Source: Staphylococcus argenteus
GTDB taxonomy: Bacteria > Bacillota > Bacilli > Staphylococcales > Staphylococcaceae
Assembly: GCF_000236925.1 (NCBI RefSeq)
Contig: NC_016941.1
Span: 2,118,539 to 2,182,538 of the forward strand
Length of the DNA: 64,000 nucleotides
Reading direction: 5' to 3'
Part shown: positions 29,402 through 38,956 of the stretch, in pieces
How the letters are laid out: each line of letters opens with the position of its first letter
How positions within the stretch are numbered: the first letter of the stretch is position 1
Made by a program: the position numbers and the translations under genes
Notes under the pieces: generated by a model
What the model was told of the DNA's origin: nothing
Database searches by the model: none
What the model saw: only the letters and a program-made list of their open reading frames with translations

Positions 29402-30010
29402 TTATTTTCTTCTACAGATATTATAATTCGTTGCTTTTTTACTTTTTTCATATGCATTTTCTATATATTTAGTTGGATTACCCAAAAATTCATCTTCTTC
29501 TACTAAAGAAATAAAAGATCCTGTTAATGCATCTATATTTTTACATTCATCACACGTATATTCTATAGGTTCTTGATTAAATCTATTCTTCACTATTATG
29601 TCATATAAATAACTATTGTCAGTATGAATAGCGGTATGACCATCTGAATTAGTAACAGAATTTCTTAACCATGAATAATCACCATTATGCTTCATAACAA
29701 CCCCTACAACACCATTAGTACTAGATGTTCTATCTCCTCTTTTCATTTGTTTAACTGAGTATTCTATTTCCCAATCAATCCAATTACTTTCTTTCATATT
29801 AGGTGAAATAACTACAATTGTTACTGAAGTTGAATATATCTTATTTTTTAATTCTTCTTTAATATACTCTGTTATTCTATCGGACATATCAGGAGAATCA
29901 CTTGTCTCTCCTTGATAATATTTAGCATCTTCTCCTAGAGATTCCACTATTTTATCTCTTAAATCTTTTGCTTCAGAGTATTTATATGAAATAAATGTTT
30001 TACGCGCCAA
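29402..30010 (-). CDS. thsB: Thoeris ThsB-type TIR-like protein (DUF1863/TIR-like)
   Basis: 202 residues, the size of Bacillus ThsB. The TIR-like fold starts KTFISYKYSEAKDLRDKI, continues with SVTIVVISPNM and the catalytic segment SNWIDWEIEYS, where Glu81 after the Trp corresponds to the NADase Glu of ThsB. In Thoeris, ThsB senses phage infection and converts NAD to a cyclic ADP-ribose isomer (1''-3' gcADPR in characterised systems) that activates ThsA. The start is TTG at 30010, supported by GGAGGG eight bases upstream. Last gene of the operon, 27 bp after the larger TIR gene and ~80 bp from the transposon left end. The frame is intact, unlike the tns genes. Confidence 0.88.
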   Translation of the reverse strand: MARKTFISYKYSEAKDLRDKIVESLGEDAKYYQGETSDSPDMSDRITEYIKEELKNKIYSTSVTIVVISPNMKESNWIDWEIEYSVKQMKRGDRTSSTNGVVGVVMKHNGDYSWLRNSVTNSDGHTAIHTDNSYLYDIIVKNRFNQEPIEYTCDECKNIDALTGSFISLVEEDEFLGNPTKYIENAYEKSKKATNYNICRRK

Positions 30011-30037
30011 CTCTAAGTCCCTCCATTTTTAATATAT

Positions 30038-31072
30038 CTAATCTGAAAAAGCCTCTAATAATTCTTCAAGAGACTCTACTATATATATAGGTTTTTTTAG
30101 ATTTTCAAAGTATTCTATTTCAAAACTAACCCAATCAGATTGAACTGAATTCTCCGTTCTCAACAAAACTAGCATTTTACTTTGCTCCATACGAGCCTTC
30201 AATACTTGTTTTGTATATTCACCAACATACTTCCTTTTTAAATAATCTTGATCCATAGTCCAATCACAATAACACGTTTTATTTTGTTCATTAAAAACTC
30301 TTATAATATCTTCAACTGTCTTCTTATCTTTCGTACTATGAGAAATAAAAATATCATAGACTTTTTGAGATTGAATATTCTTATTTGTTAAATCATTATA
30401 TAAATCTTCAGGTTTTTTAGTGTCTAAAGAAGCTCTCTCAGTTTGATATACTTTCTTCTTTCCTTTAAAATTTTCCCTTAGTTTCACATAGTGACCGTAA
30501 TCTTGTAAATATTTAAAGGCTAAATTTCTAATCATTTTATTTTGTTCAGCATCATTTAATTTTCTAAAAAAACGCACTATATTTTCTGTATCAAATTTTT
30601 TTAATTCCGTTAGAATTTCTAGTTTTTCTTCTGTAGTTATATCTTTCTTATGATAAGCTTTCATATAAATATTTAAGTATTCTGGATCAACTTTTTGAGT
30701 ATATCTCTTAGCTTTTATTAAACGTTCTTCAATTTTCCAATTCTTATTCTTCCTACTCTTTTCTAAAGCTGCTTTTTTTATTTTTATCTCTGAAGCAATA
30801 TAATTCTCTTTATGTTTTTTCATTCTTCCTGCTGAAAGAATGTATTTTACTTGAGGAATCGAGAAAAAATATTCTTCTGCACTTTTCGTATTATATCTAT
30901 TTTTGATTTTTTTAACTTTATATAGGTGTTGCGCTTTTTCTTTGTAAGTTTGCTGTCTTTCCACAATTATATTCCACTGGTATGGAAATAATCGCTGAAA
31001 TTCTTTTAGTAAAATATACCTCGTATATTTCTCTGGCAAAATTTCTGCTACTTGTCGTATAGGGTACTTCAA
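30038..31072 (-). CDS. thsB: Second Thoeris TIR protein with a ~235-residue N-terminal extension
   Basis: 344 residues as read. Residues ~238-344 are a TIR domain: VYDIFISHSTKDKKTVEDI, a CDWTMDQDY loop, SKMLVLLRTENS and SDWVSFEIEYF with the presumed catalytic Glu318. The N-terminal ~235 residues are Lys/Glu-rich and helical with no recognised fold, possibly the phage-sensing part. Systems with one ThsA and two distinct ThsB genes are known, including in S. aureus. The start is uncertain: the given TTG (31072) has no ribosome binding site nearby. The frame stays open upstream (VKRKHDHEEVYFNKS) to a TAA, without an ATG. AGGTGAGTAAT-TTG lies at the expected place but one base out of frame. Confidence 0.8.
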   Translation of the reverse strand: MKYPIRQVAEILPEKYTRYILLKEFQRLFPYQWNIIVERQQTYKEKAQHLYKVKKIKNRYNTKSAEEYFFSIPQVKYILSAGRMKKHKENYIASEIKIKKAALEKSRKNKNWKIEERLIKAKRYTQKVDPEYLNIYMKAYHKKDITTEEKLEILTELKKFDTENIVRFFRKLNDAEQNKMIRNLAFKYLQDYGHYVKLRENFKGKKKVYQTERASLDTKKPEDLYNDLTNKNIQSQKVYDIFISHSTKDKKTVEDIIRVFNEQNKTCYCDWTMDQDYLKRKYVGEYTKQVLKARMEQSKMLVLLRTENSVQSDWVSFEIEYFENLKKPIYIVESLEELLEAFSD

Positions 31073-31165
31073 GCTTTTATTAAAATAAACTTCTTCGTGA
31101 TCATGTTTTCTCTTTACTTTCCCAAATTACTCACCTATCTTTCTAAAGCATTAAAACCCCATGAA

Positions 31166-32617
31166 TTATTTTGTTTTTTTTATTTCAATTACTAAATTTA
31201 CTATTTTTTGAACAAATTCATCAATACTTTGTTTATTTGAAAAATCACATTTGTATTCATTTATTTCGTTATACATTTTTAATATTTTCTCTTTAAATTG
31301 TTTATTTATCTCTTCGTTATATTGTTCTGAAAGATTCTTTGTTTTATAACCTGTCACATTTATAGGGAGTCTAACCAATTCTTGTCTTTTTGCTATTTTA
31401 TATTCTTCTTCTAATCCATCAGCTAAAACAATTTTTCCATCCTTTTCTTTATTTCCAAATAAAAATAATGCCATTCCACACTCAGAAATCATTTCCAAGC
31501 GATTTTTTTTCCATACTTCTTTTAAGTCTAAATCCCCACTTGAATCTTGAGAAAATGGCAATATACTTAAATGATTCTGTAGTTTAGACTTCTTATTACT
31601 ATTAATATAATCAGCTACTCCATTAATAACATATGATCCTACTCCTAATCCAAAACCTGTAACTAATTTAAAATCATTTTCAACTAATTTTTTACTTAGT
31701 TGATGTAAAAAATATTTCCCTGTTTCTGAATTAAAAGGTAAATATTCTGTAGCACTTCCAGAGATAAAAATTGTTTTTCTTCTATATCTTTTATAAATAC
31801 TTTCTAATATTTCTGTGATTTCACTATAATTTTTAACTAATAAAGTTTCTATTGAAAATCGGCTTAAATCTTCTATATGAAGTTGTTGTTTTATCTTTGC
31901 ATACATAAATTCTTCTGTATTATCATATTCCTTTTCTTCTACTTCTTTTAAAATACAATAATGTGGTCTAGTATTGTCTTCTAACACTAATCTTATTCTC
32001 GATAAGATATAACTAATATTTGGATCTGTAAAGCTAAAACCTATGAATAGAAAAGTTTTTGAAAGTAAATCTCCTTCCAATATTTCACGAAACTTTGGAT
32101 GAGTTAGATTATATTTTTCATAATCATCTCTAGTTAAAATAATCTTGTCTATACTGTCTATATCCCCATGCATTTTATAAACTGTAGCATCCTTATCGGC
32201 TACTGAAACAGTTAATTGATTTTGATTTCTTTTCACATCTACAATTCTGCCCTCAGAATCAAGAGCTTTTTCAATCATACAATCATAATTAGTTGTCCAA
32301 TATGTATCAATGGGAAGTTTTGCTAAAAGCATATGATTTTTTGTTAATTCTGCTCTTCTTGAAAATTGCTCCATTATTACTGTATTTAGATTTCCACGAC
32401 TTCTTTTCTTATTAATATAATGTTGTGCTAATCCTACAAGATCATGTTCTTCTTTATCTATATTTAATTCTAATTCTTCTGCTGCTTCATTAAGCAATGT
32501 CTTCCAATTAACATAACCTGCTCCACAAGATAATCCTGCTCCAGCAAATATAGCCGCTGTATTACTTTCTAAAGCTTTTACATATTTTTCAATGAATTTT
32601 TTCTTATCTATAGTCAT
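31166..32617 (-). CDS. thsA: Thoeris effector ThsA (SIR2 NADase + SLOG sensor)
   Basis: 483 residues. The SIR2 domain (~1-280) shows AAIFAGAGLSCGAG, the catalytic Asn110 in YWTTNYD, His150 in VYKMHGDID and FLFIGFSFTDPN; Asn110 and His150 match the essential Asn112/His152 of Bacillus cereus ThsA with a constant offset. The C-terminal SLOG domain (~285-480) starts KTIFISGSATEY and has GFGLGVGSYVINGVADYI, the pocket that binds the TIR-made signal. On activation ThsA depletes cellular NAD, stopping phage growth. Start ATG 32617 follows GGAG-ATGGCAAA; the longer open frame (13 more codons) has no ribosome binding site. First gene of the thsA-TIR-thsB operon. Confidence 0.92.
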   Translation of the reverse strand: MTIDKKKFIEKYVKALESNTAAIFAGAGLSCGAGYVNWKTLLNEAAEELELNIDKEEHDLVGLAQHYINKKRSRGNLNTVIMEQFSRRAELTKNHMLLAKLPIDTYWTTNYDCMIEKALDSEGRIVDVKRNQNQLTVSVADKDATVYKMHGDIDSIDKIILTRDDYEKYNLTHPKFREILEGDLLSKTFLFIGFSFTDPNISYILSRIRLVLEDNTRPHYCILKEVEEKEYDNTEEFMYAKIKQQLHIEDLSRFSIETLLVKNYSEITEILESIYKRYRRKTIFISGSATEYLPFNSETGKYFLHQLSKKLVENDFKLVTGFGLGVGSYVINGVADYINSNKKSKLQNHLSILPFSQDSSGDLDLKEVWKKNRLEMISECGMALFLFGNKEKDGKIVLADGLEEEYKIAKRQELVRLPINVTGYKTKNLSEQYNEEINKQFKEKILKMYNEINEYKCDFSNKQSIDEFVQKIVNLVIEIKKTK

Positions 32618-32641
32618 TTTGCCATCTCCATTCATAAAAAA

Positions 32642-32684
32642 ATTATATAAAAGCACAATAAAGAGAATCTCTAAATTGTGCTTT
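32642..32684 (-). promoter_or_regulatory. Hairpin with adjacent perfect -10 upstream of thsA
   Basis: A 35-bp dyad (AAAGCACAAT-TTAGAGA / TCTCTTTATTGTGCTTT, arms agree at 15 of 17) at 32650-32684 is followed on the minus strand by TATATAATTTTTTT. It can be read as the terminator of the lost hsd operon, and the same stretch contains a perfect -10 TATAAT (32647-32642) about 25 bp before the thsA start, with no good -35. It may be terminator, operator or both. Confidence 0.5.
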
Positions 32685-32695
32685 AAATCTAGTTC

Positions 32696-33033
32696 TTATA
32701 ATTCCATCGCCAGCTGCTCTGACATCAGCTCTGCTTGTTCAATGACGGTTTCTACTGCTTGTTTACTGATTTCTGGTGGATATCCGTACTTTTTCAATAG
32801 GCGTCTTACGATAACTCGCATTTTTGCACGTGCTGATTCGCATAAGTTCCAATCAATACTCATATTTTCTTTAATAGACTGAGTTAGTTCGTGAGCAATG
32901 ATTTTTGATGTATCATCACCTAGAACTTGCTCAGCTGTATCATGTGAAGCTAAGGCATCGTAGAAGGCGATTTCTTCCATGACCATGCCATTTTCCATAA
33001 CTTTTCTTTAAAACCTAAATTTGCTGTTGTCAC
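32696..33033 (-). pseudogene. Type I restriction scar: 5' end of hsdM joined to 3' end of hsdR
   Basis: A GTG at 33033 with CAGGAGGAAACAAC upstream opens VTTANLGFKEKLWKMA, the N-terminus of HsdM methyltransferases (usually followed by DKLRG.MDA). Instead the sequence switches, one frame over, to MEEIAFYDALASHDTAEQVL ... RVIVRRLLKKYGYPP, the C-terminal ~95 residues of HsdR ending ETVIEQAELMSEQLAMEL. The hsdM frame stops after 27 codons; the hsdR frame stays open to TAA at 32696. An internal deletion of most of hsdM, all of hsdS and most of hsdR explains this. It lies directly before thsA. Confidence 0.75.
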
Positions 33034-33110
33034 GTTGTTTCCTCCTGTAAGTTATATCTTATTTGTTTATTATACCAGTTAATTTGAACTATCAACCTCT
33101 AAATTACAAT

Positions 33111-34637
33111 TTATAACATTTTATGAATCAATAGTTTCGCCCTATGTGCATATTCCTTTTTACTATGCTTTGCTTTTTGTATGATTACATTACTTCTCTC
33201 TAAAATTTCAAGCGATTCTTTCACCCATGTCCCACTACTATTAACTAAATTCAACAGCAAGCTATCAATCAATGGATTCCAATTAACCAATCCCGTCGAA
33301 GATAAAATCAACATGGAAAGTGCACAATTTTCTCTTTCTACTTCTAAAATTTTAAACTCATTGCCGTTAAATAGACTAACTGTCGCTAGTGCATACTGAC
33401 GAGGTGTTACACCATCATCTAAATAGCTAAATACTCTTTTCCCATCTCCTATTGGCAATGAACTCATCTGTATAATAATTAATTGTACTTCTTTATAATC
33501 CTCTAGTTCTTGCAATACATGTACAAACTCACCTAATTCGCCCTCTGCCTGAACTTTCTGTAAAGCTTTATTTTCAATCCCTCTCGCTAAACGATAACCA
33601 CCTGTATCTGATGCTGAACGAATTCCTGTATCTTTAAATGTATATCTTTTCGTACTTTCATCTTCACATGTTCTTTGTTTTATTGATTTACCTTGAATTT
33701 TCACTATACTTGGTGATTCGGCATACTCATGAACTTGTTTATTCATTTCAGATAATTCAAAATCCTCTGTTGCACCTTCTACCGTTTCATCTATTATCTT
33801 TTCCTTTTCTTCAGTAGATAATTTTAATTCATGCATCGTATATTTCTTAGGTTCGTTAGATTTTTCATATTTTGATAATTCGGGATGTGAAAATGATATA
33901 ACGTCAAATAATATTTCCTTCTTCTACACTTCATTTACTCTTAAAATTATCCCTCCGGTTTTTACAACTGCTTTAATTGAAATAGGTTGTTTAAATAACC
34001 ACTCAAACTTCAATTAACCCTTATTTAAAAATGTATATGCAATATTTTCAAACGTTTTTCTTAGATCCTGATTACCTAATAGCCAGACTAGCTGATATAA
34101 AAAGCCTTTTTTCGTGTATTTCAGATTGTATTGAGAAGAAAAGCTCAACTGAATTTGTCCTTCTGTATAGTTTTCAATAAAATACTGTGGAAAAGAGTTC
34201 ATTTCAAATAAGCGATATAATAAAAAGCGATTGGGCGCAAAGATACTACGAACTACTTCAATTAGCGGCAATGTATACGATTTATTATTAAACTTCACTA
34301 TAAAACTACGTGACATATCCTAATCATTCGTTCCTTGTACAGTCCATTCTCTCTCTGTATAACGTACTAATTGCGGGAAAATCGTCAAATCAACTTCTTC
34401 TAAATTGTCAGGTGGCAAACTATGACGTAAATCACCATCTATATACATATGTTGAATAGCTAATACAGGTAACATGCCCCAATCTATTAAGATTTTTTCA
34501 GTTCTCCCTTTGGCTCTAAAATATGCATAAATCATGATTTTCTTCTCATGCCTAAATGGAGAACTAATCCAAGTTAATTGAGCTTGTTCTCCTTTAGCAA
34601 ATGGCCAGTTTTTCAATTTATATACTTTGTTGTTCAT
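33111..34637 (-). pseudogene. tnsE: tnsE pseudogene, three in-frame stop codons
   Basis: One continuous frame of 509 codons similar to Tn7 TnsE (538 residues). Near the N-terminus is KNWPFAKGEQAQLTWISS, then SYTLPLIEVVRSIFAPNRFL and FLYQLVWLLGNQDLRKTFEN (compare Tn7 YHIPQLELARSLF and VVQLLVWLFSDQDV). The C-terminal part, ending near QKAKHSKKEYAHRAKLL, matches the TnsE C-terminal domain. The frame is broken by TAG at 34322-34320, TAA at 34016-34014 and TAG at 33926-33924, with no frameshift. TnsE directs Tn7 to replicating and conjugating DNA, so that route is lost. It overlaps the end of tnsD by 20 bases, as expected for a compact tns operon. Confidence 0.82.
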
Positions 34638-36454
34638 CTCTTTTCACACCCTGGCTTTTTTGAATGTATTTAGATAATTCCTTTTTTATTTCATGAAAGT
34701 GATGCGACTTTATCGCTGCTATCCGTTGTACTTTCCAAAGCTTTATCACTTCATTTTCTTCTAGCATCTGGTCAATCACCTTACAACAACGTCTAATTTG
34801 AAATGCTTTAACGGTTTTGTTATTTCGTTCAATAAAGTTGTCGTACTTGGCAACTTAGCTGAATAACCTTCTATATTTGCTGTAATACCTAATCGCTTCC
34901 AAATTAAAGAATTTGTTTTTCGAACAGGCTTCTCAACAGTTAATAATTCCTGATGTAACGCCTTTATACGTTGAACATATTCTCGGTCTCACGCATTCCA
35001 ATCCACAAGTCTATTCGGTTCTGTATACTTTCGCTGGATTGGTAAGTTAGCCATTAGCCACTCTTTATCATATCTATACAAATACATATACTGTTTACAT
35101 AGTTGATTCCTTATTTCAGTTCGAGTTAATTGCGGTTGAGTAAATATTATTTCGGACAAATCATTACGATAGGTTTCTAATCTATCTGGTTTAATTGCCT
35201 TAGCCTCTTTTAGAGTTGGTTCTTCTGCATATTTCTTAACAGTTTTAGAATCTACCCCTAGCTCTTTTGCAATAGCTCGAATACTCATTCCTGTATTCAA
35301 CAATTTTTTTAGTTGTTTACGCCATACATGACCAAAAGCTTTTATTCTACCAATTCTATATTGATCTTCCACATTATTATCTGGCCCTTTACGCGCATAC
35401 ACAAAGCCACAAGAACAACAAAATGTACCGATTGGAGCTTTTGTTTTAAAATCCCTTGTAACTTTTACAGATGGTATAACTAACTTTTTGTAATGTTTCG
35501 CAGCTCTATTCAAACACGGGTAAGGACCTTTCCAAATGGACCGTTATCTACTATCAAATCTCCTACATCTTGCTTCAGATATAACAACATTAATAAATGG
35601 CGTAATGGGTTCACATGCCTCGTTGAATTACGAGTTAATACTTTTACCCAATTATATTCATTTTCTTCATTAAAATTGCTCTCATAGTACGTTAAAAACT
35701 CTTCTGATAAGTCGATTTTTATCATTTGATATAAATCTTGTTGTCTCACCCGATTGGCGGCTGTAATTAAATTTTTCTTTCTAATTAACGCCTTATACAT
35801 CGAATCTATTTCTACTTTGGTTAATGAATGTAACGGTATTTTTAATAGTTTATATGTTTGCTTTGCTAATTGAATGGCTATTTCTTCATATGGCGCCACT
35901 TCGTATAAATCTGATAGATTCATGTAGCGTAATTCAAAACGAATGTATTCGATGCGACTATCGCCTGTTACCGGATACTCCCTCAACGGAATTTCATGGT
36001 GTGCACAATAACTTATTCCTTGTAATTGATGTTCTCTGTGAATATACGGCTCTCTATACTTATCTGAATCAGATTTAGCACACATAGCACAGTAATATAG
36101 CCCATCTTTACGACAAATGTCTCCAGCTACAATACCAAGCCTTGTATATAAAGCCTGTCCATTATTTTTGACATCTTCTAAAATCTCCATCTGTCGTTGT
36201 TTAGATAAAAATGAAGCATAGTAAGGATAAATCGTATGGTTAGCTAATAAATACTCTACCGAATATTGAGGTACTAATTTCTCTACTAAATTAGTAAGAT
36301 GGCTACCAATCTCCACACTCGGTATCGCAGAACGACTATCAAATAACTCTTCTAATGTATCTTTACAATCAAGATTCCCACTATAAAAATGGTAACGTGC
36401 AATTGCTGAATACAATAATTCATTTGGATATGGATTCGTGAAGAAAGGTAGCAT
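34618..36454 (-). pseudogene. tnsD: tnsD (TniQ family) pseudogene, two frameshifts and a nonsense codon
   Basis: TnsD binds the 3' end of glmS and directs insertion to attTn7. The TniQ domain starts MLPFFTNPYPNELLYSAIARY, with zinc-finger cysteines (YYCAMCAKSD, YCAHHEIPL). Continuity then needs a -1 frameshift at ~35527-35533 (GGAAAGG for expected GGAAAAGG, giving GPYPCLNRAAKHY). A second zinc-finger/HTH part follows (CCSCGFVYARKG, IRAIAKELGVDSKTVKKYA), then TGA at 34991-34989 in VDWNA*D, and another -1 shift near 34840. The tail EENEVIKLWKVQRIAAIKSH overlaps tnsE. Adding two bases to the 1837-nt span gives 613 whole codons. GGAGGTAATTAA precedes ATG. Confidence 0.85.
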
Positions 36455-36598
36455 TTAATTACCTCCTATATTCAATAAAAATTTCTAATTAAACTGAAAC
36501 TCTTCTTTACTGTTCTTAGTAATATCAGTACTTGTTGCTTTACTAGAAAGATACTTTACATAAACAAGAAGTTTGTCGATAAAATAAATAGTTTCTTC

Positions 36599-37344
36599 CT
36601 AACTAATTAAACTGATATCAAAGTTGTTCCCATGCCTAATATCTTTATATTTATTATGAAACATGTTCCACATAGTAATGCCCTCTTTAATAATAAAACC
36701 TTGTCCCCATGTCTCTTCATCATCTCTCATAGCTTTATCAGCTGCTGAAATATCCGTCGTTCCTGTCAAATAAGTCATTAAAGCTTCCATAGCCGATAAA
36801 CAATCACGTATAGCATCTTTTCTAGCTCTAAGTTCATTCACTCTATTCAGTTGTTCCCGTGCTTGTTTAATATGTTCTGCTGTTTGTTTACAAAGCTCTG
36901 AAGTAGTAATTATCAATTCATCAAAATTCACTACCTCACCAACATTAGTATTAATACATAACCAGTTATATTTAGATTCATTTGTTAATTTGTAACCAAA
37001 ATTATAATCTTCGAAAACATTATCATTCTTCGCCAATTCACTCGTGGCATCCATAAATTTATGGAATTTACCTATTTTAAAATCTACAACTTGCTCTTCA
37101 AAATCTCTAATAATAAAATCATATCCTTGATTTTTTTATTATTAGTGTAAATCGATACTACATCGCAAGCATTTTTAATAGTTTCATCTAAATTTAAATA
37201 CCTGTTTTGCTGTTTTTGCTGAATATATACCCTTGGTAGTCTTTGAGCAATTTCTCTAAGTAATTCCTCTGTTACAACATTCATTAAATACTCTTCATTT
37301 TTATAATTTAAATAATCAGGAAATTGTTTTTTAAATTCCATCAA
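36599..37344 (-). pseudogene. Unidentified gene between tnsC and tnsD, frameshifted
   Basis: Two overlapping frames form one gene: residues starting MEFKKQFPDYLNYKNEEYL and, after a frameshift in an A run near 37125-37135, GYDFIIRDFEEQVVDFKIGK continuing to the stop at 36599. Restoring one A gives 249 codons and the smooth reading NKKNQGYDFIIRDFEEQ. The second half is helical and charged (KQAREQLNRVNELRARKD). I recognise no family. The DFIIRDFEEQVVDFK stretch has a PD-(D/E)xK-like spacing of acidic residues and Lys, a weak hint of a nuclease fold. It starts 13 bp after the tnsC stop, so it belongs to the transposition operon. Confidence 0.6.
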
Positions 37345-37356
37345 AAATTCTACTCC

Positions 37357-38956
37357 TCATTCCAAAGTTACGAAAAATTCTACCATTGGATTTTTTATAT
37401 AATTTTCTTCTTTAAGTCCTTCATACACATGTTTCTTCTGGTTCAACGCTTTCTCCCTAGCATCTAATAGTGGTAATACTTTACCCGAAGGTACTACCTT
37501 CACTTTTTTCTCCTTAAGCTTCTTATTCAACTCAATTAAATTAGGAATAAGTTGTGTTTTCAGTAGGTTATAATCCGTTTCTATCGATGAATTTTCTACT
37601 AATTTTTTTGTAGTTTCTTTAATGTGACTTGGAGTTAAAGCATCAAAAATACCGAATGCTGCAACTTCTTCACTCAAACCTTCAATCAACTCTAGGCGCT
37701 TATATGTTAAAGTACTTTTTCGCTCTTTCATGGCCTCTTTAATTCGACCTTCATACTCAGTATTTTGCTTATGACTATGCATTAATTCATCTAAATTAAT
37801 CATAATTTCTTCATACTTATACATTGCTCTAAAATCATTTTTTCGAATAGCATTTAACATTTGCTGAATGATTTTCATATCTTCTTTTGCCGTTTTCTTT
37901 AAAACTCTTATCATCAATTTTTCATCTTCGTTCGATTCATCATATAGTGCTCTTTCTTGAGCCAATATAAATAGATTAACAGCGACTGAAGTAATCCCCT
38001 GCCATTCATTATAGAAAGCCTTTTTAACGTCCTGTGTAAGCTCTGAGTAAGTTTTAAGACATTGTAATTCCCATAATGTTTCTAAAAAGAACTCCCATTC
38101 TTCACTATCCTCATTCATGCGATTCCAAATAATCGAACCTTCACTGGCTGCACGACGAGCCTGACGGAAGTTTCCTTTAAATAATTGTTGAGCCTTAGAT
38201 GTACCGATCAAAACTGTTGGAACACCAACCGTATTAGACAAGGTTACAAAGAAATTAAGCATCTCTTCTTTGTCGTTTTTTTCATGTAATAAATGTTGAA
38301 TCTCATCAATTACAAGTACGCCAACACCATACATACTAGCTAATGAAGTCATATGTAACAACATGGTTGATGTTACACGGTTTAAGTAGCCAAATTTCTC
38401 TAAATAACGCGTTCCTAATAATTTCATCGATCGCTTTAAAGAAGCTTTTACATAGTGTGGAAAGGCAGCCGTCATACGGACAATCAATTTTCAGTCAGAC
38501 AATTTGTGTACGATTAAATGATTGTTCTTCATACTTCTCATGCTTAATTACTTGTGGATACATTAACAATAAGCGTTCAATTGCTGTTGTTTTTCCGATA
38601 CCTGAAATGCCGATAATAGATAAGCTATCTGCTGTCGAACGAATGTAATTTAAGCGTTCAACTATATATTTATGGGCATCTTCTTCATCTTCTCGTAATT
38701 GGTGTAAAACTCGAATACGTTCCAAAAATATTTTATCTAAAGGGTTTCTGGCTAAGTAACCTCTACGAATCAACGTAGATAATCGACGTTCTACTTCGAA
38801 ATGAATAGGTAATGGCTGAATAAAATTTTTTATACGTTTAAGCACATGATAGCGAATGTTTGTCGCACTCTGCTTATCTCGATTTGTTATTCGTGGTGCC
38901 ACCATAAATCGATCCATCACATCATCTTCAATCAAAATAGGTGGGAGCGCCTCAAT
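37357..38956 (-). pseudogene. tnsC: tnsC pseudogene: 5'-truncated, one nonsense codon, one frameshift
   Basis: TnsC is the AAA+ regulator linking target selection to the transposase. Visible: IEALPPILIEDDV at the truncated start (compare Tn7 FIEALPPLQ), Walker A GISGIGKTTAIERLL, IDCPYDG, Walker B VGVLVIDEIQHLL and EMLNFFVTLSNTVGVPTVLI. A TGA at 38497-38495 replaces the expected Trp in QIV*LKIDCPYD. A +1 frameshift at ~38414-38428 separates KAIDE from LLGTRYLEKFG. The 1600-nt span is one base over a multiple of three, as the insertion predicts. The first codons are missing where the ISL3 remnant joins at 38956/38957. Confidence 0.87.

Noticed and set aside
33111..34637. Three separate small genes instead of one broken tnsE
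   Set aside because: All three open segments lie in the same frame, separated only by stop codons, the sequence between them is protein-like and fits Tn7 TnsE order, and the internal segments lack ribosome binding sites.
38856..38956. N-terminal ~33 codons of the open frame reading into the ISL3 transposase
   Set aside because: This stretch is the antisense of tnsC (which encodes IEALPPILIEDDV there), so the transposase similarity starts only at about 38957.
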